Origin: Streptomyces sp. WAC08241
GTDB lineage: Bacteria > Actinomycetota > Actinomycetes > Streptomycetales > Streptomycetaceae
Direction: 5' to 3'
Assembly: GCA_007858575.1 (NCBI GenBank)
Contig: CP042279.1
Span: 682,001 to 746,000, forward strand
DNA length: 64,000 nucleotides
In this document: positions 33,944-44,762 of the stretch, one piece after another
Numbering within the stretch: the first letter of the stretch is position 1
How the letters are laid out: the number at the start of each line of letters is the position of its first letter
Translations under genes and position numbers: made by a program
The notes under the pieces: generated by a model
Seen by the model: only the letters and a program-made list of their open reading frames with translations
What the model was told of the DNA's origin: nothing
The model's database searches: none

Positions 33944-35707
33944 GTGGCAGCCCACGACGACGACATCAACCGCGGCATCCGGCCGGGGCGAGGGTCTGAA
34001 GACCCCGCCGGTCAGGTTGCCTATCTCGAGCAGGAAATCGCCGTCCTGCGCCGCAAGCTCGCCGACTCTCCGCGACACACGAGGATTCTCGAAGAGCGGA
34101 TCGTCGAGCTGCAGACCAACCTGGCCGGCGTGTCCGCGCAGAACGAACGCCTGGCGAACACGCTCCGTGAGGCCCGCGACCAGATCGTGGCCCTCAAGGA
34201 GGAGGTCGACCGGCTCGCGCAGCCGCCGGCCGGCTTCGTGTCTTCCTGCAGGCCAACGAGGACGGCACGTGCGACATCTTCACGGGTGGTCGCAAGCTCC
34301 GGGTGAACGTCAGCCCGAGCATCGAGCTCGAAGAGCTCCGGCGCGGCCAGGAGGTCATGCTCAACGAAGCGCTCAACGTGGTCGAGGCCATGGAGTTCGA
34401 GCGCGCCGGCGACATCGTCACCCTCAAGGAGATCCTGGAGGACGGCGAGCGCGCCCTGGTGGTCGGGCACACGGACGAGGAGAGGGTGGTGAGGCTCGCC
34501 GAGCCCCTGCTGGACGTCACCATCCGCTCCGGCGACGCCCTGCTGCTCGACCCCCGGTCCGGCTACGTGTACGAGGTGGTCCCCAAGAGCGAGGTCGAAG
34601 AGCTCGTCCTCGAAGAGGTCCCGGACGTCGACTACGAGAAGATCGGCGGTCTGGGCAACCAGATCGAGCTGATCTGCGACGCGGTCGAGCTCCCGTACCT
34701 CTACCCGGACCTCTTCAAGGAGCACGAACTGCGGCCGCCGAAGGGCATCCTGCTCTACGGCCCGCCCGGCTGCGGCAAGACGTTGATCGCGAAGGCCGTG
34801 GCCAACTCCCTGGCCAAGAAGGTCGCCGAGGTGACCGGTCAGCCCGCGGGGAAGTCCTACTTCCTCAACATCAAGGGCCCCGAGCTCCTCAACAAGTACG
34901 TCGGCGAGACCGAGCGGCACATCCGCCTCGTCTTCCAGCGTGCGCGGGAGAAGGCGAGCGAGGGCACCCCGTCATCGTCTTCTTCGACGAGATGGAATCC
35001 TCTTCCGCACCCGCGGATCCGGTGTCAGCTCGGACGTGGAGAACACCATCGTCCCCCAGTTGCTCGCCGAGATCGACGGCGTGGAGGGCCTGGAGAACGT
35101 CATCGTCATCGGCGCCTCCAACCGCGAGGACATGATCGACCCCGCGATCCTGCGGCCCGGCCGGCTCGACGTCAAGATCAAGATCGAGCGTCCGGACGCG
35201 GAGGCGGCGAAGGACATCTTCGCGAAGTACCTCACGGGCAACCTGCCGCTGCACGAGGACGACGTCTCGGAGCACGCCGGCTCCAAGGCCGCCGCGGCCC
35301 ACGGGATGATCCAGTCCGTCGTCGAGCAGATGTACGCGGAGTCCGAGGAGAACCGCTTCCTCGAAGTCACGTACGCCAACGGCGACAAGGAAGTCCTGTA
35401 CTTCAAGGACTTCAACTCCGGCGCGATGATCCAGAACATCGTCGACCGGGCCAAGAAGATGGCCATCAAGGCCTTCCTCGACCACAACCAGAAGGGCATC
35501 CGGGTCTCCCACCTCCTCCAGGCGTGCGTGGACGAGTTCAAGGAGAACGAGGACCCGCCCAACACCACCAACCCCGACGACTGGGCCCGCATCTCCGGAA
35601 AGAAGGGCGAGCGGATCGTGTTCATCCGCACGCTCGTCACCGGAAAGCAGGGTGCGGACACCGGGCGCTCCATCGACACGGTGGCCAATACCGGCCAGTA
35701 CCTGTAA
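33944..35707 (+). CDS. arc: Proteasome-associated AAA ATPase
   Basis: Known as ARC or Mpa, ~588 residues. It recognises pupylated proteins and threads them into the 20S core. The N-terminal coiled coil that binds Pup is at ~20-90 ([35 protein letters not shown]), followed by tandem OB domains. The AAA core has Walker [17 protein letters not shown] and Walker [12 protein letters not shown]. It ends VANTGQYL; the terminal QYL is the HbYX-like tail that docks in alpha-ring pockets. GTG 33944 follows GGAGGAGGTGAGG. Deletions near 34242, 34972 and 35010. It heads the proteasome gene series. Confidence 0.97.
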
Positions 35708-35716
35708 ACGCCCACC

Positions 35717-35751
35717 GGCTGCGGATGTCCGGAGACCGGGCATCCGCAGCC
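35717..35751 (+). terminator. Hairpin between arc and dop
   Basis: ggctgcggatg (35717-35727) pairs perfectly with catccgcagcc (35741-35751). It lies ten bases past the arc stop, suggesting dop has its own promoter. Confidence 0.65.
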
Positions 35752-35893
35752 GACGCATTCCATCCAGCATTTCCCCGGCACCACGGGCTCAGGGAAATAC
35801 CGCAAACGATCTCCCCACCAGCGCGGAGCCGCTCTAGGCTCTTCGGTACCGCCGAGTCGCGCACAGTGAGCGCCGCCGGGCAAGGAGGGCCGC

Positions 35894-37400
35894 ATGACCG
35901 TACGGCGAGTAATGGGCATCGAGACGGAGTACGGGATCTCCGTCCCCGGACACCCGAACGCCAATGCCATGCTCACCTCGTCCCAGATCGTCAACGCCTA
36001 CGCGGCGGCGATGCACCGGCGCGCCGCGCCCGCTGGGACTTCGAGGAGGAGAACCCGCTGCGGGACGCCCGCGGCTTCGACCTCGCCCGCGAGGTGGCCG
36101 ACTCCAGCCAGCTCACCGACGAGGACATCGGCCTCGCCAACGTGATCCTCACCAACGGGGCCCGGCTCTACGTGGACCACGCCCACCCGGAGTACAGCTC
36201 CCCGAGGTCACCAACCCCGCGACGCCGTCCTCTGGGACAAGGCCGGTGAGCGGATCATGGCCGAGGCGGCCGAGCGCGCCGCCCAGCTTCCCGGGGCCCA
36301 GCCCATCCACCCGTACAAGAACAACACCGACAACAAGGGCGCGTCCTACGGCACGCACGAGAACTACCTGATGAAGCGGGAGACCCCTTCTCGGACATCG
36401 TGCGCCACCTGACCCCCTTCTTCGTCTCCCGCCAGGTGGTGACCGGCGCGGGCCGCGTCGGCATCGGCCAGGACGGGCGGGAGAACGGCTTCCAGATCAG
36501 CCAGCGCGCCGACTACTTCGAGGTCGAGGTGGGCCTGGAGACCACCCTCAAACGGCCCATCATCAACACCCGGGACGAGCCGCACGCCGACGCCGAGCGC
36601 TACCGCCGCCTGCACGTGATCATCGGCGACGCGAACCTCTCCGAGATCTCGACCTACCTCAAGCTGGGCACCACCGCGCTGGTCCTGTCGATGATCGAGG
36701 ACGGCTTCATCACCGTCGACCTCGCCGTCGACCAGCCGAGTGCGCACCTCCACCAGGTCTCGCACGACCCCTCGCTCCAGTACCTGATCACGCTCCGCAG
36801 CGGCCGGACACTCACCGCCGTACAGCTCCAGATGGAGTACTTCGAGCTGGCCAGGAAGTACGTGGAGGAGCGGTACGGCGCGGACGCGGACGAGCAGACC
36901 AAGGACGTCCTGGTCCGGTGGGAGGACACCCTCAACCGGCTGGAGAACGATCCGATGAGCCTGGCCGGCGAGCTCGACTGGATCGCCAAGCGGGAGCTCA
37001 TGGAGGGCTACCGGCGCCGCGACGGCCTGGACTGGGACGCCGCCCGGCTGCACCTGGTGGACCTCCAGTACGCGGACGTGCGCCCCGACAAGGGCCTCTA
37101 CAACCGTCTGGCGGCCCGCGGGCGCATGAAGCGGCTCCTGGACGAGGCCGAGGTGCGGCGGGCCGAGACGACACCTCCCGAGGACACCCGGGCCTATTTC
37201 CGGGGCCGCTGTCTGGAGCAGTACGCGGACGACGTCGCCGCGGCCTCCTGGGACTCGGTGATCTTCGACCTGCCGGGCCGGGACTCGCTCCAGCGCGTCC
37301 CGACCCTGGAGGCCTCCGGGGCACCAAGGCACACGTGAAATCGCTCCTGGACCGCTGCCGCACGGCGGAGGAACTGGTGCGCGTGCTCTCGGGCAACTGA
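35894..37400 (+). CDS. dop: Depupylase / deamidase of Pup
   Basis: About 502 residues, [20 protein letters not shown], with AAGGAGG before the ATG. Dop removes Pup from substrates and, where needed, deamidates Pup's terminal Gln. It is a carboxylate-amine ligase-fold enzyme using bound ATP as cofactor. The N-terminal Glu in GIETEYG coordinates magnesium; [11 protein letters not shown] is in the Dop-specific loop that distinguishes it from Paf[21 protein letters not shown] and [20 protein letters not shown] are shared with PafA. Frameshifts near 36035, 36203, 36225, 36383 and 37319. Pup follows 160 bases later. Confidence 0.97.
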
Positions 37401-37559
37401 ACCGGGAGCCCCGGACAAGCCTGAAACGCCCCGGCGCTGGGAATCATGGAACCAGTGCCCGGGCTTGTGGAAACCACGAGGCCGAAGACGGACCCTGCCT
37501 ATAGGGTCTGATCTTGCAAGGACTCAACCGAGCGGGCCGATTCGAGCGGGGTGAGGGAT

Positions 37560-37772
37560 ATGGCGACCAAGGACACCGGCGGCGGACAGCAGAAGGCGAC
37601 GCGCTCCACGGAGGAGGTCGAGGAGACCACCACGGAGGCGAGCTCCGACCTCCAGGAGCGCCAGGAGAAGCTGAGCGAGGACGTGGACTCCGTCCTGGAC
37701 GAGATCGACGACGTCCTGGAGGAGAACGCCGAGGACTTCGTTCGATCGTTCGTGCAGAAGGGCGGCGAGTAG
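37560..37772 (+). CDS. pup: Prokaryotic ubiquitin-like protein Pup
   Basis: Intact, 70 residues from ATG 37560 ([20 protein letters not shown]); an in-frame GTG lies three codons upstream. It is intrinsically disordered and acidic with the ARC-binding helix ([20 protein letters not shown]) and the tail [12 protein letters not shown]. The last residue is encoded directly as Glu, so PafA can ligate it without prior deamidation. Conjugation is through the Glu side chain to target lysines. A TATAGG at 37500-37505 is a plausible -10. prcB begins 160 bases downstream. Confidence 0.96.
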   Translation: MATKDTGGGQQKATRSTEEVEETTTEASSDLQERQEKLSEDVDSVLDEIDDVLEENAEDFVRSFVQKGGE

Positions 37773-37932
37773 CCGCCTCGCGCACCTGTCGTCCTCCGTC
37801 CCCGGAGCCCCGGACGAAGCCGTGGGTCCGGGGACGGATGATAGCCGTGGCACGGGTAAGGTCCGTGCACAGCAAGCAAGATCGGCCCGCGCTCCGCACG
37901 GCGGGCCGACTCTCCCACCCGGAAGGAATCGC

Positions 37933-38769
37933 GTGGAAGCCAACCCTCGTAGCACCGGGCGTCTGCCGGCGGCCTTCCTGACGCCGGGCTCGTCCTCGTT
38001 CATGGACTTCCTGTCCGCGCACTCGCCGGATCTGCTCCCCGGCAACCGGAAGCTTCCGGAGGGCATCGTCGAGGCCCCCACGGCACGACCATCGTGGCCG
38101 CCACGTTCCCCGGCGGAGTCGTCTCGCCGGCGACCGCCGCGCCACCATGGGCAACATGATCGCGCAGCGGACATCGAGAAGGTGTTCCCGGCCGACGAGT
38201 ACTCCGCGGTCGGCATCGCCGGCACCGCCGGCCTCGCGGTGGAGATGGTCAAGCTGTTCCAGTTGGAGCTGGAGCACTTCGAGAAGGTGGAGGGCGCGAC
38301 GCTCTCCCTGGAGGGCAAGGCGAACCGCCTGTCCACCATGATCCGCGGCAACCTCGGCATGGCCATGCAGGGCCTCGCCGTCGTGCCGCTCTTCGCGGGC
38401 TGGGACGAGGGCAAGGAGAAGGGCCGGATCTTCTCCTACGACGTGACCGGCGGTCGCTCCGAGGAGCACGGCTTCGCCGCCACCGGCTCGGGTTCGATCT
38501 TCGCGCGCGGTTCGATGAAGAAGCTCTACCGCGACGACCTCACCGAGCAGCAGGCCACCACGCTGGTCGTGCAGGCGCTGTACGACGCGGCGGACGACGA
38601 CTCCGCGACCGGCGGCCCGGACCTGGCCCGCCGGATCTTCCCGATCGTCACCGTCATCACCGAAGAGGGCTTCCGCAGGCTCACCGAGGCCGAGTCCTCC
38701 GAGCTGGCCCGGTCGGTCACCGAGCGACGGCTCGAGCAGCCCGACGGGCCGCGCGCCGCCCTGCTCTGA
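37933..38769 (+). CDS. prcB: 20S proteasome beta subunit
   Basis: About 280 residues from GTG 37933 (GGAAGG upstream). An N-terminal propeptide of ~53 residues is removed autocatalytically; the mature protein begins at the catalytic Thr in [41 protein letters not shown] and the later Lys and Asp complete the active site, and [20 protein letters not shown] is typical. It forms the two inner heptameric rings. Deletions near 38088, 38115 and 38155. It is followed after 44 bases by prcA. Confidence 0.96.
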   Translation: MEANPRSTGRLPAAFLTPGSSSFMDFLSAHSPDLLPGNRKLPEGIVEAPTARPSWPPRSPAESSRRRPPRHHGQHDRAADIEKVFPADEYSAVGIAGTAGLAVEMVKLFQLELEHFEKVEGATLSLEGKANRLSTMIRGNLGMAMQGLAVVPLFAGWDEGKEKGRIFSYDVTGGRSEEHGFAATGSGSIFARGSMKKLYRDDLTEQQATTLVVQALYDAADDDSATGGPDLARRIFPIVTVITEEGFRRLTEAESSELARSVTERRLEQPDGPRAALL

Positions 38770-38813
38770 CCACTCGTCGCTCCAGAAGCCCAGAAGAAAG
38801 GGACGGACCGCCG

Positions 38814-39563
38814 GTGTCCACTCCGTTCTACGTCTCACCCCAGCAGGCCATGGCCGACCGGGCCGAGTACGCCCGCAAGGGTATCGCCCGCGGCCGCAGC
38901 CTCGTCGTCCTCCAGTACACCGACGGCATCGTTCGTCGGTGAGAACCCGTCCCGGGCCCTCCACAAGTTCAGCGAGATCTACGACCGGATCGGCTTCGCG
39001 GCCGCCGGCAAGTACAACGAGTACGAGAACCTGCGCATCGGCGGCGTGCGCTACGCCGACCTGCGGGGCTACACCTACGACCGGGACGACGTCACCGCGC
39101 GCGGCCTGGCCAACGTCTACGCGCAGACGCTCGGCACCATCTTCTCCAGCGCGGGGAGAAGCCGTACGAGGTGGAGCTGGTCGTCGCCGAGGTCGGCACC
39201 GAGCCGGAGGGCGACCAGATCTACCGGCTGCCGCACGACGGCTCGATCGTCGACGAGCACGGCTCGGTCGCGGTCGGCGGCAACGCCGAGCAGATCAGCT
39301 CCTTCCTGGACCAGCGGCACCGGGACGGCATGTCCCTGGCCGAGGCCCTGAAGCTGGCCGTGCAAGCGCTCTCGCGGGACACCAACGGCAGCGAGCGGGA
39401 CATCCCCGCCGAGCGCCTGGAGGTGGCGGTCCTGGACCGCACGCGCCCGCAGCAGCGCAAGTTCAAGCGGATCGTCGGCCGGCAGCTCTCCCGCCTCCTG
39501 GAGGCGGACAACGCGGCGGTGACGAAGACGGACGAGCCCTCCGACGAGGCTCCCGAGGAGTAG
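38814..39563 (+). CDS. prcA: 20S proteasome alpha subunit
   Basis: About 251 residues from GTG 38814. The N-terminus [20 protein letters not shown] gives the gate that controls substrate entry. [20 protein letters not shown] and [20 protein letters not shown] are conserved alpha-subunit segments. It forms the outer rings that receive the ARC tail. A two-base loss near 38936 and one base near 39154 break the frame. The C-terminal ~30 residues ([19 protein letters not shown]) are acidic and probably disordered. A hairpin follows. Confidence 0.96.
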
Positions 39564-39574
39564 GCGGCACCGCC

Positions 39575-39610
39575 CGAGGGGCCCCGGCGCGCGAGCGGCC
39601 GGGGCCCTCG
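39575..39610 (+). terminator. GC hairpin after prcA
   Basis: cgaggggccccggc (39575-39588) pairs with 39598-39610, with one unpaired C. It closes the prcBA transcript before the convergent lacI-type gene. Confidence 0.7.
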
Positions 39611-39641
39611 GCGCGTCTTCCTCCGGGGAGCCCGGAGGGCC

Positions 39642-40654
39642 TCAGGAGCCCGGGGCCGGCTCCCGAGGAGCCCCGGGGACCAGGGCGACGGGAAGGGTGT
39701 CAGGGCGGGGCGGTTCGCCCGCGAGGACGGCGAGGAGCGCCTCCATGCCCCGCCGGCCGAACTCCTCGGCGGGCAGCCGGACGGTGGTGAGCTCCGGCTC
39801 GACCACCGTGGCCAGGGCCATGTCGTCGAAGCCGGTGACCGACAGGTCCTCGGGGACGCGCAGACCGAGCCGGCGCGCGGCCTTGTAGACGCCGGCCGCG
39901 AGGATGTCGTCGTCGCAGACCACCGCGGTGGGCGGGGCCCCGGGGCGGCGAGGGCCCGGACCGCCGCCTCCCGCGCGTCCGCGACGTTCAGCGCCGACCG
40001 CACGGTGCGCACGTCCGTCCCGCGCAGCGCCCGGGCGAGCGCCTCGGCCCGGACGTCGAAGGTCCAGGACGGGCCGCGGACGCCAGGTGCAGGAAGCGGC
40101 GGTGGCCGAGGCCGAGCAGGTGCTCGGTCACCCGGCGCATGCCGTCCGCGACGTCGAGGTTCACATGGGCGGCGGCGCCGGTGCCGGCCGGGTCGCTGTC
40201 GAGCATGACGAGCGGGAGGTCGGTGCCCCGGAAGGCCTCCAGGGCGTCGGTCGCCATGGAGGAGGCGATCACGCCGTCGAGGGCGGCCTGCGCGGAGGCG
40301 GGGTCCCGGGCCGGTCCCACGCCGTCGGGGGAGGGTAGAGGACGACGCCGAAGCGTGCCGGGCCGCCGCCGCGGCGGCGCCCGTGTAGACGTGGGCGAAG
40401 AACTCGTTGGTGAGGGCCGGGACGACGAGCAGGGCCGTCCTGGTGCGGCCGAGCCGGAGGTTGCGGGCGGCCAGGTTGGGCCGGTAGCCGAGCTCCCGGG
40501 CGGCCTCCCGCACGGCGCCCGCGGTGCGCTCGGAGACCCGGCCGCGCCACTTGTCGCCGAGCACCAGGGAGACGGTGGCCTGCGAGACGCCCGCGACCCG
40601 GGCGACGTCCCGGCTGGTCGGGCGGGTGCCGCCGAGCGGCTCCGGGGTCTGCAC
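39642..40654 (-). CDS. LacI-family transcriptional regulator
   Basis: About 337 residues from GTG 40654. The HTH is at the N-terminus (TSRDVARVAGVSQATVSLVL, then hinge helix and PNLAARNLRLGRTRTALLVV). The sugar-binding-like core includes VNLDVADGMRRVTEHLLGLG and PTAVVCDDDILAAGVYKAAR, and ends in the usual TTVRLPAEEFGRRGMEALL. It probably controls the divergent MFS gene through the 27-bp palindrome between them. Frameshifts near 40335, 40086 and 39940. It interrupts the proteasome gene series between prcA and pafA. Confidence 0.9.
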
Positions 40655-40715
40655 ACAAGCCTCCGCGTCGGACGGTCCCAGGGGCGCGGGGTGGACCCGC
40701 GCGCAGTCGACATGG

Positions 40716-40742
40716 TACGTATGACGCCGGACGTTATACGTA
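40716..40742. promoter_or_regulatory. 27-bp palindromic operator between the lacI-type and MFS genes
   Basis: Arms tacgtatgacg (40716-40726) and cgttatacgta (40732-40742) are inverted with one mismatch around ccgga. It sits midway in the 123-base divergent interval, where the LacI-family repressor should bind both promoters. Confidence 0.7.
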
Positions 40743-40777
40743 AAACCCCGGCGGGTCCGGGGCGAGGGGAGACCGAC

Positions 40778-42055
40778 ATGGCCACCGAGGCGCCGGCACG
40801 CGGGGGCTATCGCGACATACTCCGGGCGCCGCACGCGGCCCGGCTCCTCGCCGGAACCCTCGTGGGCGCCTGCCCAACGGCACCGGCCCCGTCGCCCTCA
40901 CCCTCTTCGTCCGCGACCAGGGCGGCAGCTACACCCTCGCCGGCGGCCTCATCGCTGCCTACGGCGTCGCCACCGCCCTCGGCCAGCCCCTCCTCGGCCG
41001 GGCCGTCGACCTCAAGGGCCAGCCCCGGGTGCAACTGCCCGCCGCCGTCCTCTCCGCCCTCGGCATGGCCCTGCTCGCCCTCACCGGCATCGGACACCTC
41101 GGCCTCGCCTACGCGGCCGTCGTCCTCGCGGGCTCTTCACCCCGCCCCTGGAGGGCGGGCTGCGGGCCCTGTGGCCGAGCGTCCTCGGCCGCGAGGACCG
41201 GGTCCACCGCGCGTACGCCCTCGACGCGGTCGCCCAGGAGGTCATGTTCACCGTCGGGCCCCTGCTGCTCACCCTCCTGGTCTCCCTGTGGTCGCCCGCC
41301 GCCGCCCTCCTCGTCATCAACGCCCTGGGCGTCCTCGGGGCCCTCGCCGTCGTCCTCTCCGAGCCCTCCCGCGCCTGGCGCTCCGCGCCCCGCGAGGCCC
41401 ACTGGCTGGGCGCCCTGCGCTCGCCCGGCCTCCTCGCCCTCCTCGGCTCCTTCTTCTTCATCGGCCTCGCCCTCGGCTCCATCACCGTCGCCGCCGTCGC
41501 CTACGCCGACGACCGCGGTGCCCCCGCCGTCTACGGCTGGCTGATGGCCGCCCTCGGCCTCGGCGCGCTCCTCGGCGGCGTCGCCTACGGCGCCCGGCAG
41601 TGGGCCGGGCGCCCGAGCGGCGCCTGCGCGTCCTCGTGCTGCTCCTCGCGGTCTGCTACCTGCCGCTGGTCCTCGTCCCGGGCCCCGTCGCCATGACGGG
41701 CCTCTCGGTCCTCTCGGGCGTCTTCCTGGCACCCGCCCTCGCCTGCGCCTTCCTCGTCGTCGACCGGCACGCGCCGCGCGGCACCGTCACCGAGGCCTTC
41801 TCCTGGCTGGTCACCACCTTCGGCGTCGGCTCGGCCCTCGGCTCCGCCGTCGCGGGACCCGCCGTCGAACTCGCCGGAACCGCGTCCGGCTTCGCGGTGG
41901 CCGGGGCGGGCGGCCTCGTCGCCTTCGCCGTCCTCCTCGCCACCACCCGCGTCCTGGACGCCCCGACGCCTTCCGCCGTCCCCGTCGCCGGGGCGCGACA
42001 CGCCGCCGGCGCGGACGCTCCCGCCGCCGCGCACGGCGAAAAGAACGCGCCCTGA
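40778..42055 (+). CDS. MFS transporter
   Basis: About 426 residues with twelve predicted hydrophobic segments. ATG 40778 follows GAGGGGAG. The N-terminus is YRDILRAPHAARLLAGTLVG, with the loop LGRAVDLKGQPRVQLPAAVL standing for motif A. The C-terminal half reads ALGLGALLGGVAYGARQWAG and SWLVTTFGVGSALGSAVAGP. The drug/sugar-efflux type is likely, but the substrate cannot be told. A Pro/Ala-rich tail (DAPTPSAVPVAGARHAAGAD) follows. Frameshifts near 40872, 41131 and 41613. It lies 69 bases before pafA. Confidence 0.88.
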   Translation: MATEAPARGGYRDILRAPHAARLLAGTLVGACPTAPAPSPSPSSSATRAAATPSPAASSLPTASPPPSASPSSAGPSTSRASPGCNCPPPSSPPSAWPCSPSPASDTSASPTRPSSSRALHPAPGGRAAGPVAERPRPRGPGPPRVRPRRGRPGGHVHRRAPAAHPPGLPVVARRRPPRHQRPGRPRGPRRRPLRALPRLALRAPRGPLAGRPALARPPRPPRLLLLHRPRPRLHHRRRRRLRRRPRCPRRLRLADGRPRPRRAPRRRRLRRPAVGRAPERRLRVLVLLLAVCYLPLVLVPGPVAMTGLSVLSGVFLAPALACAFLVVDRHAPRGTVTEAFSWLVTTFGVGSALGSAVAGPAVELAGTASGFAVAGAGGLVAFAVLLATTRVLDAPTPSAVPVAGARHAAGADAPAAAHGEKNAP

Positions 42056-42124
42056 TCGGAAAATGATCCGAACGTGAGCGTCCAACCCGGTTTCAGCACA
42101 GGCCCTCAGGCGTAATGTTCAGAC

Positions 42125-43485
42125 ATGGACCGCCGCATTTTCGGGCTGGAGAACGAGTACGGCGTCACGTGCACGTTCAGGGACAGCGCCGACTGTCTCC
42201 TGACGAAGTGGCGCGCTACCTCTTCCGCCGTGTCGTGTCATGGGGCCGCAGCAGCAATGTCTTCCTGCGGAACGGCGCCCGCCTGTACCTCGACGTGGGT
42301 TCGCATCCGGAATACGCCACACCGGAATGCGACGACGTGACCGAACTGGTCACCCACGACAAGGCCGGCGAGCGCATTCTCGAAGGCCTGCTCGTCGACG
42401 CCGAACGCCGCCTGCACGAGGAGGGAATCGCGGGCGACGTCTACCTCTTCAAGAACAACACCGACTCGGCCGGAAACTCCTACGGCTGCCACGAGAACTA
42501 TCTCGTCGCCCGCCACGGCGAGTTCTCCCGGCTCGCGGACATCCTCATTCCCTTCCTCGTCACCCGGCAGCTCATCTGCGGTGCGGGGAAGGTCCTCCAG
42601 ACCCCGCGCGGCGCGGTCTACTGCGTCTCCCAGCGTGCCGAGCACATCTGGGAGGGCGTCAGCTCCGCCACCACCCGCTCGCGTCCCATCATCAACACCC
42701 GGGACGAGCCGCACGCCGACGCCGAGCGCTACCGCAGGCTCCACGTCATCGTCGGCGACTCGAACATGTCCGAGACGACCATGCTGCTCAAGGTCGGCGC
42801 CACCGACCTCGTGCTCCGCATGATCGAGGCCGGCACCGTGATGCGCGACCTGACCCTGGAGAACCCCATCCGGGCGATCCGCGAGGTCAGCCACGACATC
42901 ACCGGCCAGCGCAAGGTCCGGCTCGCCAGCGGCCGCGAGGCCTCCGCCCTGGAGGTCCAGCGCGAGTACTACGAGAAGGCCGTGGACTTCGTCGACCGCC
43001 GCGGCATCCGCAGCGGCACCGTCGCCCAGGTCCTGGAGCTCTGGGGCCGCACGCTCGACGCGATCGAGGCCGAGCGGCTCGACCGCATCGAGACCGAGAT
43101 CGACTGGGTCATGAAGTACAAGCTCATCGAGCGGTACCGGGCCAAGCACAACATGACCATGTCGAACCCGAGGGTCGCGCAGATAGACCTCGCCTACCAC
43201 GACATCCACGTCGCCGCGGGCTCTACTACCTGCTCCAGAAGAACGGGCAGGCGGCCCGGATCTGCAACGACCTGAAGATCTTCGAGGGCAAGTCCGTGCC
43301 CCCGCAGACCACTCCGGGCCCGCCTCCGCGGCGACTTCATCCGCCGCGCCCAGGAGCAGCGGCGGGACTTCACCGTCGACTGGGTCCACCTCAAGCTCAA
43401 CGACCAGGCGCAGCGCACGGTGTTGTGCAAGGACCCGTTCCGCTCCGTCGACGACCGGGTGGAGAAGCTGATCGCCGGCATGTGA
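42125..43485 (+). CDS. pafA: Pup-protein ligase
   Basis: About 453 residues, [20 protein letters not shown]. It ligates the terminal Glu of Pup to lysines of target proteins through a gamma-glutamyl phosphate. The catalytic Glu and metal site are in [27 protein letters not shown] and [18 protein letters not shown] are shared with Dop, and the missing Dop-loop confirms Paf[21 protein letters not shown] near the C-terminus binds Pup. Frameshifts near 42180 and 43215, and an inserted C near 43317. A TAATGT six bases before the gene (42112-42117) may be a -10. Confidence 0.97.
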
Positions 43486-43679
43486 CGGGGCCACCGCAAG
43501 GGTGAAAACACGGCACGCGAGGTCGGGTCCGGCGCACCGGGCCCGACCTCCCGTTCGAAGGCCGCGCCCCGTCGGGGCGCGGTTCCGGTTCCGTCCGTCG
43601 AGTACGGCGGAACCCCTGCGGGCAGGGGCCGCACCGTAGAGTGTGGACGTTCCCATGGCCCCGACTCCCAGTTGGACTG

Positions 43680-44658
43680 ATGAACTACAACACGAAGCGA
43701 CGTATCGCCGCGCTCTTTGCCGTGCCCGTCCTGCTGCTGACCGCCGCGTGCGGTTCGGACTCGGAGAAGGACGGCGCCTCGGACGGCACGGTGGCCGAGG
43801 TCAAGGGGAAGTTCGGCGCTCAGCCCGACGTCGTCGTCCCCAAGGACGCCAAGGCCGCCGACAAGACGGTGATCGAGACCGTGACGGAGGGCAGCGGGGC
43901 GACGGTCAAGAAGGGCGACTTCGTCAGGCTGGACTGGACGGTCGAGAAGTGGCAGGACGACAAGCCGCTGGGCGGCACGTGGGGCCAGCAGACGCCCGCC
44001 GCCAAGGGAGTGCACCCGCAGTCTGTCGAGCGGCTCGGCCAGCCGAGCCAGCAACTGCCGGAGAAGGTCCTAAACGCGGTGGAGGGCAAGAAGGCCGGCT
44101 CCCGCATCCTCGTCCAGGGCACGGCGGGCGAGCTGGTCGGTGAGAGCCTGAACCCGCAGTCGGGCCTGAAGGCCACCGACACCCTGGTCTGGGTCGTGGA
44201 CGTGGCCGGAGCCGCCACGGTGGACTCCAAGGCCGAGGCCAAGGGCGCCCAGGCGGCGCCCGAGGCCGGCATGCCCGAGGTGAAGGCCCCTCGCAGGCCG
44301 CCGCGACGATCACGATCCCGAAGGGGCAGAAGGCCCCCACCGAGCTGGAAGCAGCAGGTGCTCATCAAGGGCACCGGGCCGAAGGTCGAGGCCGGACAGG
44401 GGCTCGTCGCCCAGTACACCGGTGTGAAGTGGGAGGACGGCAAGAAGTTCGACTCCTCCTGGGACCACGGGGCGCCACCGCCTTCCAGATCGGCACCGGA
44501 TCGGTCATCCAGGGCTGGGACAAGGCCCTGGTCGGCAAGAACGTCGGTGACCGCGTGCTCCTGGTGATCCCCCGGCGCTGGGCTACGGGGCCAACCCGAG
44601 CAGCGAGCTGGCGAAGAACACGCTGGTCTTCTCCGTCGACATCCTGGGCGTCGCCTGA
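43680..44658 (+). CDS. FKBP-type peptidyl-prolyl isomerase lipoprotein
   Basis: About 327 residues. Lipoprotein signal RRIAALFAVPVLLLTAAC, then an Asp/Lys-rich linker. There appear to be two FKBP-like repeats: the first (GDFVRLDWTVEKWQDDKPLG) is divergent, the second (KVEAGQGLVAQYTGVKWEDG; FQIGTGSVIQGWDKALVGK; VIPPALGYGANPSSEL) keeps the FKBP active-site features. It should fold proteins outside the membrane. Frameshifts near 44290, 44338, 44470 and 44573. It follows pafA and precedes a soluble FKBP. Confidence 0.9.
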
Positions 44659-44686
44659 CCGGCGGCCCGACCACCGGCCGGACCGT

Positions 44687-44716
44687 CGATCCGATCACCG
44701 ATCCGATCACCGATCT
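44687..44716. repeat. 12-bp tandem repeat between FKBP genes
   Basis: cgatccgatcac occurs twice in succession (44687-44698, 44699-44710) and a partial third copy (cgatctgtga) follows. It is in the 104-base gap and may be a regulatory or slippage-derived repeat. Confidence 0.6.
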
Positions 44717-44762
44717 GTGAGACTGTTCCGGATCGACGCACCACAAGAAGGAGCACACAGCA

